From Enterococcaceae bacterium (GTDB taxonomy: Bacteria > Bacillota > Bacilli > Lactobacillales > Enterococcaceae): a stretch of DNA of 64,000 nt. Location of the stretch: positions 62,001 through 126,000 of the forward strand of contig JALCOL010000004.1 of NCBI GenBank assembly GCA_022649665.1, written 5' to 3'. Below the pieces are notes generated by a model. That model was not told the DNA's origin. It was given only the letters and a program-made list of their open reading frames with translations, and ran no database searches. The position numbers and the translations under genes were made by a program. Below, in pieces: positions 17,262-26,936 of this stretch (position 1 is its first letter; each line of letters begins with the position of its first letter).

Positions 17262-18215
17262 TTGAAAGCATTGTATTTCAATAAATTCGGAACGAGCGAT
17301 GTTTTGAAGTTCGGCGAAGTTCCTACACCATCGTTGAAACGAAACGAAGTGCTGGTCCGAACAGATTATATCGGACTGAATTTTGCTGACATTTACCGGC
17401 GGCGCGGTACGTATCATATCGAAAAAAACAACCCGTATATCGATGGTTATGAAGCGGCCGGAACGATCGCCGCTGTTGGCGCGGATGTTTCGAATAAGAA
17501 TATCGGAAAAAAAGTTCTTTTCGTCGATGGTCCATTGGCGAATGCCGAATTTGTCGCGCTCCCACGCGAAAAGCAGATCGATCTGCCGGTTGATGTCAGC
17601 ACGAAAACGGCGGCAACGATCGGTCTGCAAGGATTGACAGCCGATTTTCTGGCACACGATCTCGCGCAAAATTCTCCCGGGGATCAAGTATTTATTACTG
17701 GCGTAAGCGGCGGAGTCGGCCGGCTGCTTGCCCAGATCTTGATTGCAGACGGTGTACGGGTCTTCGGGTCGGCTTCAAGCATTCCTAAGCAGCAGGCAGC
17801 TTTGGCTCTCGGCGTGGAAGGCGTGGTATCGATGAGGGATCCTGACTGGAAACAAGGATTCACCGGGCGGTTCGATACGGTGTTCGATGGGGTCGGGAAA
17901 ACGCTGAATGACAGTATCGAACTGCTGCACCCTCGTGGGAAAGTCGTATTTTTTGGAATGGCCGGCGGGAACCCGCCGACCGTTGATCTGGCCGATCTCT
18001 TGGCACACTCGAAAAGTATTTTGACGGGCGACCTGTGGGATTATTTAACTTCTTTTAGTGAACGGAAAAAGCGCAGTGCACGCCTTTTTTCCTATCTCGC
18101 TAAAGGAACGATCAAGGTCCGTGAGCCAACTGTTTTTCCGTTAGCGGAGGGAAAAGCCGCTCACGATTATTTAGAATCCGGCAAGAATATCGGCAAGGTA
18201 TTGCTGAAAAGTTAA
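17262..18215 (+). CDS. Quinone oxidoreductase-like zinc-free medium-chain dehydrogenase
   Basis: The 317-residue protein belongs to the NADPH:quinone reductase branch of the MDR superfamily. It has a GroES-like N-terminal domain (about 25-90, GLNFADIYRRRGTY) and a Rossmann domain with VFITGVSGGVGRLLAQ (about 143-158) for NADPH. The zinc-binding cysteines of alcohol dehydrogenases are absent. Likely role is NADPH-dependent reduction of quinones or enones, protecting against electrophiles. The start is TTG 17262 with only a weak AGGCAG site. The carboxymuconolactone decarboxylase-like gene follows after 23 bp, probably in the same operon. Confidence 0.85.
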   Translation: MKALYFNKFGTSDVLKFGEVPTPSLKRNEVLVRTDYIGLNFADIYRRRGTYHIEKNNPYIDGYEAAGTIAAVGADVSNKNIGKKVLFVDGPLANAEFVALPREKQIDLPVDVSTKTAATIGLQGLTADFLAHDLAQNSPGDQVFITGVSGGVGRLLAQILIADGVRVFGSASSIPKQQAALALGVEGVVSMRDPDWKQGFTGRFDTVFDGVGKTLNDSIELLHPRGKVVFFGMAGGNPPTVDLADLLAHSKSILTGDLWDYLTSFSERKKRSARLFSYLAKGTIKVREPTVFPLAEGKAAHDYLESGKNIGKVLLKS

Positions 18216-18238
18216 ATCAATTGAAGGAGGAATTTCAA

Positions 18239-18559
18239 ATGGTCAAAAAACAAACAGCAGGACGCGAACAACTGGGGGATTTTGCCCCCAAATTTGCAGA
18301 ATTGAATGATGATGTATTGTTCGGGGAAGTCTGGTCGCGTGAAAAAGAATTGGCACCGCATCAGCGAAGTCTGATCACGATCGCCGCACTGATCTCCGGC
18401 GGTAATTTCGAGCAGCTCGGTGCGCATCTGAAAATCGGCAAAGAGAACGGCATCACCCAAAAAGAAATCGCTGAAGTGATCACCCATTTAGCTTTTTACG
18501 TCGGGTGGCCGAAAGCATGGTCGGCATTTGCGATCGCGAAAGAAGTTTTTAAAGAGTAA
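18239..18559 (+). CDS. Carboxymuconolactone decarboxylase-family protein
   Basis: AAGGAGG precedes ATG 18239, giving 106 residues. The sequence (ELAPHQRSLITIAALISGG, then HLKIGKENGITQKEIAEVITHLAFYVGWPKA) matches the small AhpD/CMD fold. The conserved CxxC pair of AhpD-type peroxidase partners is missing, so a peroxiredoxin-reducing role is unlikely. Such proteins often accompany oxidoreductases, here the quinone-reductase-like gene upstream. The exact reaction is unknown. Confidence 0.85.
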   Translation: MVKKQTAGREQLGDFAPKFAELNDDVLFGEVWSREKELAPHQRSLITIAALISGGNFEQLGAHLKIGKENGITQKEIAEVITHLAFYVGWPKAWSAFAIAKEVFKE

Positions 18560-18582
18560 ATTGAATAGCAGAAAGAGTAAAA

Positions 18583-18618
18583 AAAGCGCTGATGAAAATT
18601 TCATCAACGCTTTTTTTC
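18583..18618. terminator. Bidirectional terminator between convergent genes
   Basis: AAGCG.TGATGAAA pairs with TTTCATCA.CGCTT, followed by seven T residues on the plus strand and preceded by an A-run that serves the leftward TetR gene. Confidence 0.8.
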
Positions 18619-18623
18619 TCTGC

Positions 18624-19211
18624 TCAAAGGGAAGTGTTTTTCAAAAGATACATCAAATACTGATGTGCCTCTTTTTTGTCGATTTGATTTTGTTTGAAAA
18701 AGACCCACTCTAAGATGAGGATCAACGTATTGCTGTAGTGATCGGACAATAATTCGATCGGAACGTGGTCTTGGAGCGGATGGGGATGCGTTTCAATACA
18801 AATGTAAAAAATCTCCCGCATTTGTTTTTGCAGATAGGATTTTAAACTATTAACCACTTGACCGTTGATCCCGTTGTTGCGAAGAGTCTTATCCAACCGG
18901 CCCTTTTCATCTGATAATAAACTGTAGATGCGGTCAAAGTAGATCGTCAGCAGCTGCTCGGTCGGCAGATTTTGAAATTCTTCCAACTTGATCTCGCTGC
19001 TTAATACATACCAGCAGTAATTGAGCAGATCGAATTTGTCGTCAAAGTAATTATAGAAAGTAGCCCGCGGATAATTGCTGATTTTGCAGATTTCGTTGAC
19101 ATTGATCTCATCGAATGACTTTTCAGCGATCAAATCGAACATCGTCCGCGAGAAATCATCGAGTGTCCTTTGTGCACCGCGCGTAGGTTTTTTTGAAAGA
19201 TCATATTTCAT
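18624..19211 (-). CDS. TetR/AcrR-family transcriptional regulator
   Basis: The start is placed at ATG 19211 because AAGGGG lies about 10 bp upstream and the TetR HTH begins soon after. The 195-residue product has the N-terminal TetR HTH (about 12-60, FDEINVNEICKISNYPRATFYNYFDDKFDLL) and a helical ligand-binding region. It is divergent from the flavin oxidoreductase operon at 19378, its most likely target, and convergent with the quinone-reductase operon. The ligand is unknown. Confidence 0.85.
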   Translation of the reverse strand: MKYDLSKKPTRGAQRTLDDFSRTMFDLIAEKSFDEINVNEICKISNYPRATFYNYFDDKFDLLNYCWYVLSSEIKLEEFQNLPTEQLLTIYFDRIYSLLSDEKGRLDKTLRNNGINGQVVNSLKSYLQKQMREIFYICIETHPHPLQDHVPIELLSDHYSNTLILILEWVFFKQNQIDKKEAHQYLMYLLKNTSL

Positions 19212-19306
19212 AAAAAAAGACCCCTTTTTCGCAAATATTTTTGCAATTTTGGAAATGTGTCTAAAGATAGTCATTACAAAGATAATGTGGCTTGCAAGAT
19301 TTATAA

Positions 19307-19318
19307 GATAAATTTATC
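19307..19318. promoter_or_regulatory. Palindrome in the TetR/flavoprotein divergent region
   Basis: GATAAATTTATC is a perfect 12-bp palindrome in the 166-bp divergent region. A second inverted repeat, CATTA-N6-TAATG, is at 19272-19287. Either could be the TetR operator; nothing here discriminates between them. Confidence 0.3.
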
Positions 19319-19377
19319 ATGATGACTGTAAGTTTGCAAGTGTCTAAATATATACCAAAGAAAAAGAGGAGATCTAA

Positions 19378-21492
19378 ATGGATTATCCAAAATTATTTTC
19401 TCCCAAAAAAATCGGCAATATTGAGATCAAAAATCGCGGGGTGATGACAGCGATGGGAATGGGGCTCGCGAAAGAAGATGGTACCGCGACCCAAAAAACA
19501 ATCGATTATTTTACTGATCGCGCCAAGGGCGGGATCGGCTTGATCATCACCGAATATACGCGGATCAATGATAAGGATGCGATCGTCAGCGGCAAGCAGC
19601 TCTCGATGGCAGCCGAAAAACATGTGGAAGCTTTTAAAAAAGTCAGCGAAGCGGTCCACCGAGAAGGCGCGAAGATCTTTGTTCAGCTGAATCATCCAGG
19701 ACGGCAGAATATCGCGATCTTTCCGGGAGTCTGGCCGCTCGGCAATCGGGCAGCCAAAGTATTCCCGGGATTTTGGAAGCTTTTTTATAAAAGATTATCT
19801 GGGCAAAGCCGCGAAACTGTCAATGATCCGAAAATGATCAAAATGATGCACCGCTACATGCCTAAATTAAAAGCTCCGAGCAATGTGCCAGCCGGTCTCG
19901 GCTTTTCACCTTTCGGCAATCAGCTGATCGCTCCGCTCACGATCTCGGAGATCAAAACATTGATCCGGCAATTTGCCGAAGCAGCAGAACGTGCCAAACG
20001 CGCCGGGGCAGATGGGATCGAATTGCATGCTGGGCACGGATATCTGCTGAATCAATTTTTAAGTCCCTATACGAATATCCGCACCGATGAATATGGTGGC
20101 TCGCTTGAAAACCGCACGCGGATCGTGCAAGAAATCATCAGTGCGGTCAAAGAAAAATGCGGCCATGATTTTCCACTCTCCGTTCGGCTGACAGTCGATG
20201 AATTTTATGAAAAAATCGGTTATCCCAAAATCGGGATCCATTTGGATGAAGGGGTGGACTTGGCCAAACGGATCGAAACGTTCGGTGCTGACGCGCTCAA
20301 CGTCACGATCGCCAATTCCGATACACAAGTACTGATCAGCGAACCGGCCAGTTTTCCGCTCGGCTGGCGCCGATCCTTAGTAGAGGCAGTTAAAAAGGTC
20401 GTCGCGATCCCTGTGATCGCTGTCGGTGTGATCCGGACACCCGAACAAGCGGAAAAGATCCTTAAAAAGGGGACGCAAGACTTTATCGGTTTGGCGCGCC
20501 CGCTCTTAGCCGATCCGGAGTGGATGAAAAAAGCGCAAACCGGCCAAGGAGAGCAGATTTCGCGCTGCATCTCATGCCTCGTTTGCCAAGAATCCTATGA
20601 AAGTGGAATGAGCCAAGGCAAGCACACGATCTGTGCCGTCAATCCGAGAAGCGGTTTTGAAGGAGAATTTTCGTTGCGGGCGAAAAAAGATGGCACCCAG
20701 CGCCTTGTTGTGATCATTGGTGCGGGACCAGCCGGTTTGACGGCCGCTAGAGAATTGGCCCGGCGCGATTTTGCAGTAACAGTATTTGAAAAAGCGCAGC
20801 AAGCCGGCGGACAAGTCAATTTAGCGATCGAACCGCCACTGAAAGAAAAAATCGGCTGGTCTGTGATCGATTTGGAAAAACAAGCACTGGCAGCCGGCGC
20901 AAAAATCATTTATGAGAAAGAAGCGACGCTTGCGGAGCTTTCTGCACTGGAGCCTTATGCGATCTTCGCTGCGACCGGCGGCTTTGCAGCGAAACCGGAG
21001 ATCCCGGGCGCTGATCAGAAGTTTGTTTATACGACGACACCGATCTTGGAGCGCAAAGTCGTGCTTCGTGATCAAGAGGTCGTGGTCGTCGGCTCTGGAA
21101 TGACTGGGCTGGAAACGTCTGAGATCTTGGTGGAACAAGGAAACCGCGTGACGATCATCGAAATGCTGGATGAGATCGCGCCTGGGGCATTCGCGCCAAA
21201 TGTCTGGGACGTTACCCAGCGGCTGGATCAGGGACAAGTTTCTTATCGCCCGGGTCGTCGGCTTCTTTCGATCGGAAAGGAAAGTGTCACGACCGTTCAA
21301 AAAAATAATGTCCGCGAAATTTTTGCTGCGGATGCTGTGGTCTTATCGATGGGGGTCAAAAGTGAAAATACACTCGCCAAACAATTAAAAGAAAAGTTTG
21401 CCAATGTTTCGCTGATCGGGGATGCAGAGAAATCCGGCCGGATCGTCGATGCGATCCATGCCGGCTTCCGTGCCGCGCGAGCACTCGAATAA
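19378..21492 (+). CDS. NADH:flavin oxidoreductase of the 2,4-dienoyl-CoA reductase type (OYE barrel plus FAD/NAD domains)
   Basis: The 704-residue protein has an N-terminal old-yellow-enzyme TIM barrel for FMN (about 1-370, with HAGHGYLLNQFLSPYTN), a cysteine cluster for one 4Fe-4S centre (C397, C400, C403, C419) and C-terminal FAD and NAD(P) Rossmann domains (GAGPAG near 448; VVVVGSGMTGLE near 570). The length and order match FadH-type enzymes, which carry electrons from NAD(P)H through FAD and the cluster to FMN and reduce an enoate. The natural substrate is unknown. AAGAGGAG precedes ATG 19378. The EFR1-type ferredoxin gene overlaps its 3' end. Confidence 0.88.
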   Translation: MDYPKLFSPKKIGNIEIKNRGVMTAMGMGLAKEDGTATQKTIDYFTDRAKGGIGLIITEYTRINDKDAIVSGKQLSMAAEKHVEAFKKVSEAVHREGAKIFVQLNHPGRQNIAIFPGVWPLGNRAAKVFPGFWKLFYKRLSGQSRETVNDPKMIKMMHRYMPKLKAPSNVPAGLGFSPFGNQLIAPLTISEIKTLIRQFAEAAERAKRAGADGIELHAGHGYLLNQFLSPYTNIRTDEYGGSLENRTRIVQEIISAVKEKCGHDFPLSVRLTVDEFYEKIGYPKIGIHLDEGVDLAKRIETFGADALNVTIANSDTQVLISEPASFPLGWRRSLVEAVKKVVAIPVIAVGVIRTPEQAEKILKKGTQDFIGLARPLLADPEWMKKAQTGQGEQISRCISCLVCQESYESGMSQGKHTICAVNPRSGFEGEFSLRAKKDGTQRLVVIIGAGPAGLTAARELARRDFAVTVFEKAQQAGGQVNLAIEPPLKEKIGWSVIDLEKQALAAGAKIIYEKEATLAELSALEPYAIFAATGGFAAKPEIPGADQKFVYTTTPILERKVVLRDQEVVVVGSGMTGLETSEILVEQGNRVTIIEMLDEIAPGAFAPNVWDVTQRLDQGQVSYRPGRRLLSIGKESVTTVQKNNVREIFAADAVVLSMGVKSENTLAKQLKEKFANVSLIGDAEKSGRIVDAIHAGFRAARALE

Positions 21493-22201
21493 CGAAACGA
21501 AAGCCACGCAGGACCGCGCGATCAGCATCGTCGAAGCGGTGAAACGACCTGCGAAACTCCAGACGGAAGCGGCTGAAGTTTTCGGGTTGGTTTTTCCGGT
21601 GTTTGCTTGGCGGCTGCCGCTGCCGGTCCGCAACTTTTTGAAAAACAGAAAAAAGGCTGCAGGGTATTCATTTGCTGTGGCGACGTGTGAAGGCGAGTAT
21701 GGTGATGTTTTTAAAGAAGCGGCAGCGCTCTATTCGTTCGACAGCTGCTATGCGCTGGCAATGGCAAACAATTACTTTCTTTATCCGTGGGAAGACACCA
21801 GCGACGTGCATCGCCGCCAGCTCATTACAGCGGCACAGGCGGAAATTAAGACGATCGCCCAGCGGATCCGTATGCGTGCGTCAGATCCGCCGCCTGAACG
21901 GCTGCGCGGGCCAGGAGCCGCGCTCAAAACAAATTTGATCGGACCGGTCTTTATGGCAACGCGCAGTGACCGGAAATTTTTCGTTGAGAAGGCAAAGTGT
22001 ATCAGCTGCGGCTTGTGCGCAGAAAACTGTCCGCTGCACGATATCCGGTTGACAGACGGCAAGCCGGTTTGGCAGCACCGGAAATGTGTTCACTGCTGCG
22101 CCTGCATCGCTAATTGTCCAGTTCAGGCCATCGAATACGGCCGGCAAACTGCTGGCAAACCGCGTTACATACTTGAAAAAGACCTAAAGAGATTATTCTA
22201 A
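21422..22201 (+). CDS. EFR1-type ferredoxin, flavodoxin part lacking its N-terminal FMN loop
   Basis: The C-terminal half has two complete 4Fe-4S motifs (CISCGLCAENCP and CVHCCACIANCP). The region before it matches the flavodoxin-like domain of EFR1 proteins (VFGLVFPVFAWRLPLPV; later VATCEGEYGDVF). The usual opening with an FMN phosphate loop (SGTGNS-like) is not present in any frame upstream. Instead the frame overlaps the end of the flavin oxidoreductase by 71 bp in another frame and has no ribosome site. ATG 21422 and GTG 21539 are both weak starts. It may be a 5'-truncated gene still making a ferredoxin, or a pseudogene. Confidence 0.6.
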   Translation: MQRNPAGSSMRSMPASVPREHSNNETKATQDRAISIVEAVKRPAKLQTEAAEVFGLVFPVFAWRLPLPVRNFLKNRKKAAGYSFAVATCEGEYGDVFKEAAALYSFDSCYALAMANNYFLYPWEDTSDVHRRQLITAAQAEIKTIAQRIRMRASDPPPERLRGPGAALKTNLIGPVFMATRSDRKFFVEKAKCISCGLCAENCPLHDIRLTDGKPVWQHRKCVHCCACIANCPVQAIEYGRQTAGKPRYILEKDLKRLF

Positions 22202-22213
22202 GGAGGAGTATTT

Positions 22214-22915
22214 GTGGCATATATCGAAATGATCGACAGCTACAAACGATACAAAACAGGCGATACGGTGATCAATGCCAATGACGGGATCACTTTTGAG
22301 ATCGGCAAAGGCGAACTGGTCATCATTTTAGGAGCTTCAGGGGCCGGCAAATCGACGGTTTTAAATATTTTAGGCGGAATGGATACAAATGATGAGGGGC
22401 AAGTCGTGATCGATGGCAAAGATATTGCCAATTACAATGCGAAACAATTGACGCAATATCGCAGAACCGATATCGGTTTTGTTTTTCAATTTTACAATCT
22501 GGTCTCCAATTTGACGGCGAAGGAAAATGTGGAACTAGCGTCTGAGATCGTTGAACAGGCGATGGACGCGTCCGAAGTATTAAAAAGCGTCGGCTTAGGG
22601 GGACGCCTCAACAACTTTCCGGCACAGCTTTCAGGCGGCGAGCAACAGCGGGTCGCGATCGCACGTGCTGTTGCGAAAAATCCGAAGTTGTTGCTGTGTG
22701 ATGAACCGACCGGTGCGCTCGATTACAATACGGGAAAACAAGTCTTGAAGATTTTGCAGGACAAGAGCCGGATCGAAGGCGCGACAGTGATCATCGTCAC
22801 ACATAATGCGGCGATCGCGCCGATCGCTGACCGTTTGATCGAGATCCACGATGGCAAAGTGAAAAACATCAAGGTCAATGAGAAGCCAATGAATATCGAA
22901 GACTTGGAATGGTAG
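22214..22915 (+). CDS. ABC exporter ATP-binding protein (MacB/LolD type)
   Basis: GTG 22214 follows AGGAGGAG. The 233-residue ATPase has Walker A GASGAGKS (40-47), a Q-loop, signature LSGGEQQR (139-146), Walker B LLLCDEP (159-165) and the H-loop histidine in VTHNAA. It belongs to the family that pairs with FtsX-type permeases, and the permease gene follows at once. Export of a peptide, lipid or drug is possible; the substrate cannot be read from the sequence. Confidence 0.92.
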   Translation: MAYIEMIDSYKRYKTGDTVINANDGITFEIGKGELVIILGASGAGKSTVLNILGGMDTNDEGQVVIDGKDIANYNAKQLTQYRRTDIGFVFQFYNLVSNLTAKENVELASEIVEQAMDASEVLKSVGLGGRLNNFPAQLSGGEQQRVAIARAVAKNPKLLLCDEPTGALDYNTGKQVLKILQDKSRIEGATVIIVTHNAAIAPIADRLIEIHDGKVKNIKVNEKPMNIEDLEW

Positions 22916-25900
22916 GTGAAACGTGTGAGTAGGCGGATCTTATGGAAAGAAATATTCAAATCGATCGTGCAATCGAAAGGACGCTTTTTGTCGATCATGG
23001 CCCTCTTGGCGCTCGGCAGCTTTGCCTTAGTCGGGCTGATGGTCACCGGACCCGATATGCAGAAGACCGGCGCAGATTATTTTGAAAAGCAAAATACGAT
23101 GGATTTAGGCGTCATTTCTGACTTGGGGCTGGATAAAAGCGACCAGGCACAGATCAAAAAGGAAAAAGGGCTTCGCAATTTGGAATTCGGCTATTTAAAG
23201 GATGTGACGATCCGTAAAACGAATACCAGTGTCCGGATTTTTTCCAAACCAGATCAAATCTCAAAATACAAAATCACTAAAGGGCGCTTGCCGAAGAATA
23301 ATAATGAGATCACGCTGGACGACAATCTCAAGAAGAAATATAAAATCGGCGATACGATCAAATTTACCGAAACGGCGGACGTCACCGGCACAAAAACACT
23401 GAAGAAGCAAGAGTTTAAAATTGTCGGGTTTGCCGATACCAGCGAAATTCTGGCAGATATCAATATGGGACCATCGACCGCCGGCACCGGCGAGCTGAAT
23501 AGTTTTGGGGTCGTGATGCCGGGAGTTTTTGATTCCGAAGTCTATACGATCGCGCGGATGACTTTCAAAGATACAAAAGGAGTCGATCCTTATTCGAAAG
23601 AATATACGGATCTGATCCAAGCACATAAGACAGCACTGCAAAAATTACTTAAAAAACAACCGGAAAAAAGGCTGGCGGCGATCCGCAAAGAATATCAAAC
23701 ACAGATCGACCAAGGTGCCAGTGAACTTGCGAATGCCAAACAAAAATTAAGCGACGCGAAAACACAACTCGATAGTGCAAAGCAGCAGCTGAGCGATGGC
23801 GCTAACGAGATCAATGAAAATGAACAAAAATTAAATGACGGCGTCACAAGTGCAGAGCAGCAGATCAATGACGGATCCTCACAGATCGCGACGGCTCAAA
23901 CGGCACTGGCGACAGCCGAAAAACAGTTGGCGGCTGCCAAGTCGCAGCTTGACAGCGGCAGCGCGACCTTGAGCGCTACTTGGAAAGAGCTGCAGAGCGC
24001 GCAAAGCCAATTGAGCAGTGCGAAAACCCAGCTCGACCAAGCCGATCAAACATTGACAAGCGGTGCGGCCGCGATCGATCAAGGACAACAGCAGATCGCG
24101 AGCGGCTATCAAGAACTCGTCGAAAATCAACAAACCATCATTCAAGGACTTGCCCAACTCCCTGCCGCACAAGCGCAGATCACCCAAAAAGAACAAGAAT
24201 TAGCACAAGGGCAGACAAATTATGAGCAAAGCAGTGCCACCTTAACACAGGCAAAACAGGACTACGCGGCAAATAAGGAAAAATTTGATAGTGCACAGAA
24301 TGAATTGACAACGAATAAAGCTGCGCTGGAAAAGGGAAAAGCAAACTACGAAAACAGTTTGGCACAATTAAATGATGGAATCAGACAAGTTAAAGAGGAG
24401 TTGAATAATCCAAATCTGACGGATGAGGAAAAGGCGCAGCTAAACCAAAAACTGTCGGCTCTGAGTACGCAATTAGCAGACGTTCAAACAAAGTACAATG
24501 CTTTTTTGCCGGAATATAATAGCGGCATCGCACAAATTACAGAGAAACAAAAGGAGTTGGATCGCCAAAAAGCTGCTTTAGCTCAAGCTGCTGCAGAAAT
24601 CGCGGCGAACGGACAAAAGCTTGCGGCAGCGAAACAAACGCTTGACGACGGCAATGCTCAGCTGACGGCTGCGAAACAAGAACTCGCAGCAAAACAGCAA
24701 GAGCTGACTGCCGGGCAGCAGCAGCTGGAAACGGCAAAAGCGCAACTGGCTCAAGCTGAAAGTACGTTGCAGCAGAAAATCAGCGAATATGAAGCGGGCT
24801 TGCAGCAGTATAACACGGGTGTCGCAGCCTTCAATAAAAACCAAACAGCATACTACAGCGGACGATCGCAGTGGCAGGCTGGGGTAGCAAAGCTGGACAG
24901 CAGCTCGGCGGAATACCAAACGAATGCGGCGAAATTGTCTCAATCAAAAACAGAATTGGCGTCAAAAAAGGTTGAACTTGCTGCTGCTAAAAATGAATTA
25001 GCCACCGAAAAAATGACAGGCGCACAGCAATTGGCCGCAGCCAAGCAGACCTTGGCTGAAAAACAAAAAGAGTATGATGAAAAAAATCAAGAATACCAAA
25101 TGCAATTGCCGGACGCTCAAAAGAAGATCAAGGCCAACGAGAAAAAATTAAAAGACGCACAAAAACTTTTGAATGATCTCAGTTTGCCAGTCTACTCGGT
25201 CAATTCGCGGCGCGAAATGCCGGGAGCGGATGGATATAAAGTCTATGACAGCATCGCGAAGATCGTGAATTCACTGGCAACGATTTTCCCGATCTTCTTA
25301 TACTTTGTGGCTGCATTAGTTACTTTGACGACGATGACGCGTTTCGTCGATGAGGAGCGGATCAATGCCGGGACGTTGAAAGCTCTCGGATATACCGACC
25401 GTGACGTTTTGAAGAAATTTACGGTCTATGGCCTGACAGCCGGGATCAGCGGAGCCGCGATCGGGATCATTGCAGGACATCTCTTGATGCCGTTTATCGT
25501 CTATGACGCGTATAAGAGCGGCTTTGCCTTGCCGCCGATCGAGTACAAATTTTATCCGCTGATCATGCTGATCGCACTGGCACTGGCGATCGTGGTCGCC
25601 GTCGTTCCGGCCGCGATCGTTGCCAAACGCGAACTGACGGAGCGCCCCGCACGGCTTCTTTTGCCGAAGCCGCCCGTTTCCGGTTCGAAAATTTTTCTGG
25701 AACGCATCAAACCGCTTTGGAATCGGATGAGCTTCACGCAAAAGGTGACGGCCCGCAATATTTTCCGCTACAAACGAAGGATGCTGATGACGATCTTCGG
25801 GGTTGCCGGTTCAGTGGCGCTCCTGTTCACTGGCTTAGCTGTCCAAAATTCGATTTCAGGCATCAGCCAGCGGCAATTTGGAACGCTGATCAATTATGAT

Positions 25901-26875
25901 TTGATCGCTTCCAAAGCAGATTATCTGCCTGACGGGGCGCAAACTAAAATCGATAAGCTGTTGAAATCAGCTGCAGTGAAAGAGGAAAGTTCGATCCATT
26001 ATGAAACAGTGACGAAAGTTGCCGGAGCCAACAAAGATGCCCAGGATATTTCGCTGATCGTTCCGGAAAAAACCGCTGATCTGAGCGATTATATCAAATT
26101 GGTCAACCGAAAAACACAGAATAAATTGACCATTGCCGGCAACGGCGCGGTGATCTCTGAACGATTGGCAAAATTGCTGAAAGTCGGTGTCGGCGACAGC
26201 ATCACAGTGAAAGATGCCAACAAGAAGCAGCATCGCATCAAAGTAGCTGGGATCACCGAAATGTATATCGGTCACTTTATCTTTATGAGCAAGCAAACTT
26301 ATGAAAAAGACTTCAGTCAAAATTATGAAACAAATGCTTATATGTTGACGTTGAAAGATCGCAGCCGTACGAATTCGAAAAAAGAAGCGACCAAATTTAT
26401 GAAAATCAATGGGATCCAAGGAGTCGTTCAAAATACGACGCAGATGAGCCAGATCGATACGATCGTTGATTCTTTGAATCAAATCATGCTGGTTTTGATT
26501 ATTGTCGCTGCTGTGTTGGCGCTAGTCATTTTGTACAATTTGACGAACATCAACGTTTCTGAACGGATCCGTGAATTATCAACAATCAAAGTCTTAGGTT
26601 TTTATGACAATGAAGTCACGATGTATATTTACCGTGAGACGATCATTCTGTCGATTTTGGGAATCTTCGTTGGCTACGGCCTGGGGGCATTTCTGCATTC
26701 TTACATTTTGACGGCAGTGCCGCCGGACAATACGATGTTCAATCCGGGGATGTGGCCCTCCAACTTTACGATCCCGGCGTTGATCACCGTCGTGATTACC
26801 GCGCTCTTAGGGTTTGTCGTTTATCGCCGCTTGAAAAATGTTGATATGCTGGAAGCTTTGAAATCAGTAGAGTGA
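22916..26875 (+). CDS. FtsX-type ABC permease with a very long extracellular coiled coil
   Basis: The product has about 1319 residues. It has an N-terminal transmembrane helix (about 26-46), an MacB-like periplasmic segment, then about 500 residues (262-758) of Ala/Gln/Ser-rich heptads that form a coiled coil. Two FtsX permease domains follow (about 783-910 and 1190-1310). Members of the family usually have about 650-900 residues, so the helical insert is the oddity; similar heptads occur in YhgE/Pip-type proteins. It probably reaches through the peptidoglycan. The start is GTG 22916 or GTG 22925; AGGTGA fits the second better. It is almost fused to the ATPase gene and ends before a hairpin. 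Confidence 0.88.
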   Translation: MKRVSRRILWKEIFKSIVQSKGRFLSIMALLALGSFALVGLMVTGPDMQKTGADYFEKQNTMDLGVISDLGLDKSDQAQIKKEKGLRNLEFGYLKDVTIRKTNTSVRIFSKPDQISKYKITKGRLPKNNNEITLDDNLKKKYKIGDTIKFTETADVTGTKTLKKQEFKIVGFADTSEILADINMGPSTAGTGELNSFGVVMPGVFDSEVYTIARMTFKDTKGVDPYSKEYTDLIQAHKTALQKLLKKQPEKRLAAIRKEYQTQIDQGASELANAKQKLSDAKTQLDSAKQQLSDGANEINENEQKLNDGVTSAEQQINDGSSQIATAQTALATAEKQLAAAKSQLDSGSATLSATWKELQSAQSQLSSAKTQLDQADQTLTSGAAAIDQGQQQIASGYQELVENQQTIIQGLAQLPAAQAQITQKEQELAQGQTNYEQSSATLTQAKQDYAANKEKFDSAQNELTTNKAALEKGKANYENSLAQLNDGIRQVKEELNNPNLTDEEKAQLNQKLSALSTQLADVQTKYNAFLPEYNSGIAQITEKQKELDRQKAALAQAAAEIAANGQKLAAAKQTLDDGNAQLTAAKQELAAKQQELTAGQQQLETAKAQLAQAESTLQQKISEYEAGLQQYNTGVAAFNKNQTAYYSGRSQWQAGVAKLDSSSAEYQTNAAKLSQSKTELASKKVELAAAKNELATEKMTGAQQLAAAKQTLAEKQKEYDEKNQEYQMQLPDAQKKIKANEKKLKDAQKLLNDLSLPVYSVNSRREMPGADGYKVYDSIAKIVNSLATIFPIFLYFVAALVTLTTMTRFVDEERINAGTLKALGYTDRDVLKKFTVYGLTAGISGAAIGIIAGHLLMPFIVYDAYKSGFALPPIEYKFYPLIMLIALALAIVVAVVPAAIVAKRELTERPARLLLPKPPVSGSKIFLERIKPLWNRMSFTQKVTARNIFRYKRRMLMTIFGVAGSVALLFTGLAVQNSISGISQRQFGTLINYDLIASKADYLPDGAQTKIDKLLKSAAVKEESSIHYETVTKVAGANKDAQDISLIVPEKTADLSDYIKLVNRKTQNKLTIAGNGAVISERLAKLLKVGVGDSITVKDANKKQHRIKVAGITEMYIGHFIFMSKQTYEKDFSQNYETNAYMLTLKDRSRTNSKKEATKFMKINGIQGVVQNTTQMSQIDTIVDSLNQIMLVLIIVAAVLALVILYNLTNINVSERIRELSTIKVLGFYDNEVTMYIYRETIILSILGIFVGYGLGAFLHSYILTAVPPDNTMFNPGMWPSNFTIPALITVVITALLGFVVYRRLKNVDMLEALKSVE

Positions 26876-26885
26876 TCAATTGACA

Positions 26886-26920
26886 GGGCTTTGCAGATTA
26901 TTCTCAAAGCCCGTTGTTGT
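26886..26920 (+). terminator. Possible terminator after the ABC exporter
   Basis: GGGCTTTG and CAAAGCCC form an 8-bp stem with an 11-nt loop, followed by a weak T/G tract. It could allow read-through into the next gene. Confidence 0.5.
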
Positions 26921-26936
26921 TTAAGGAGACTTTTAT

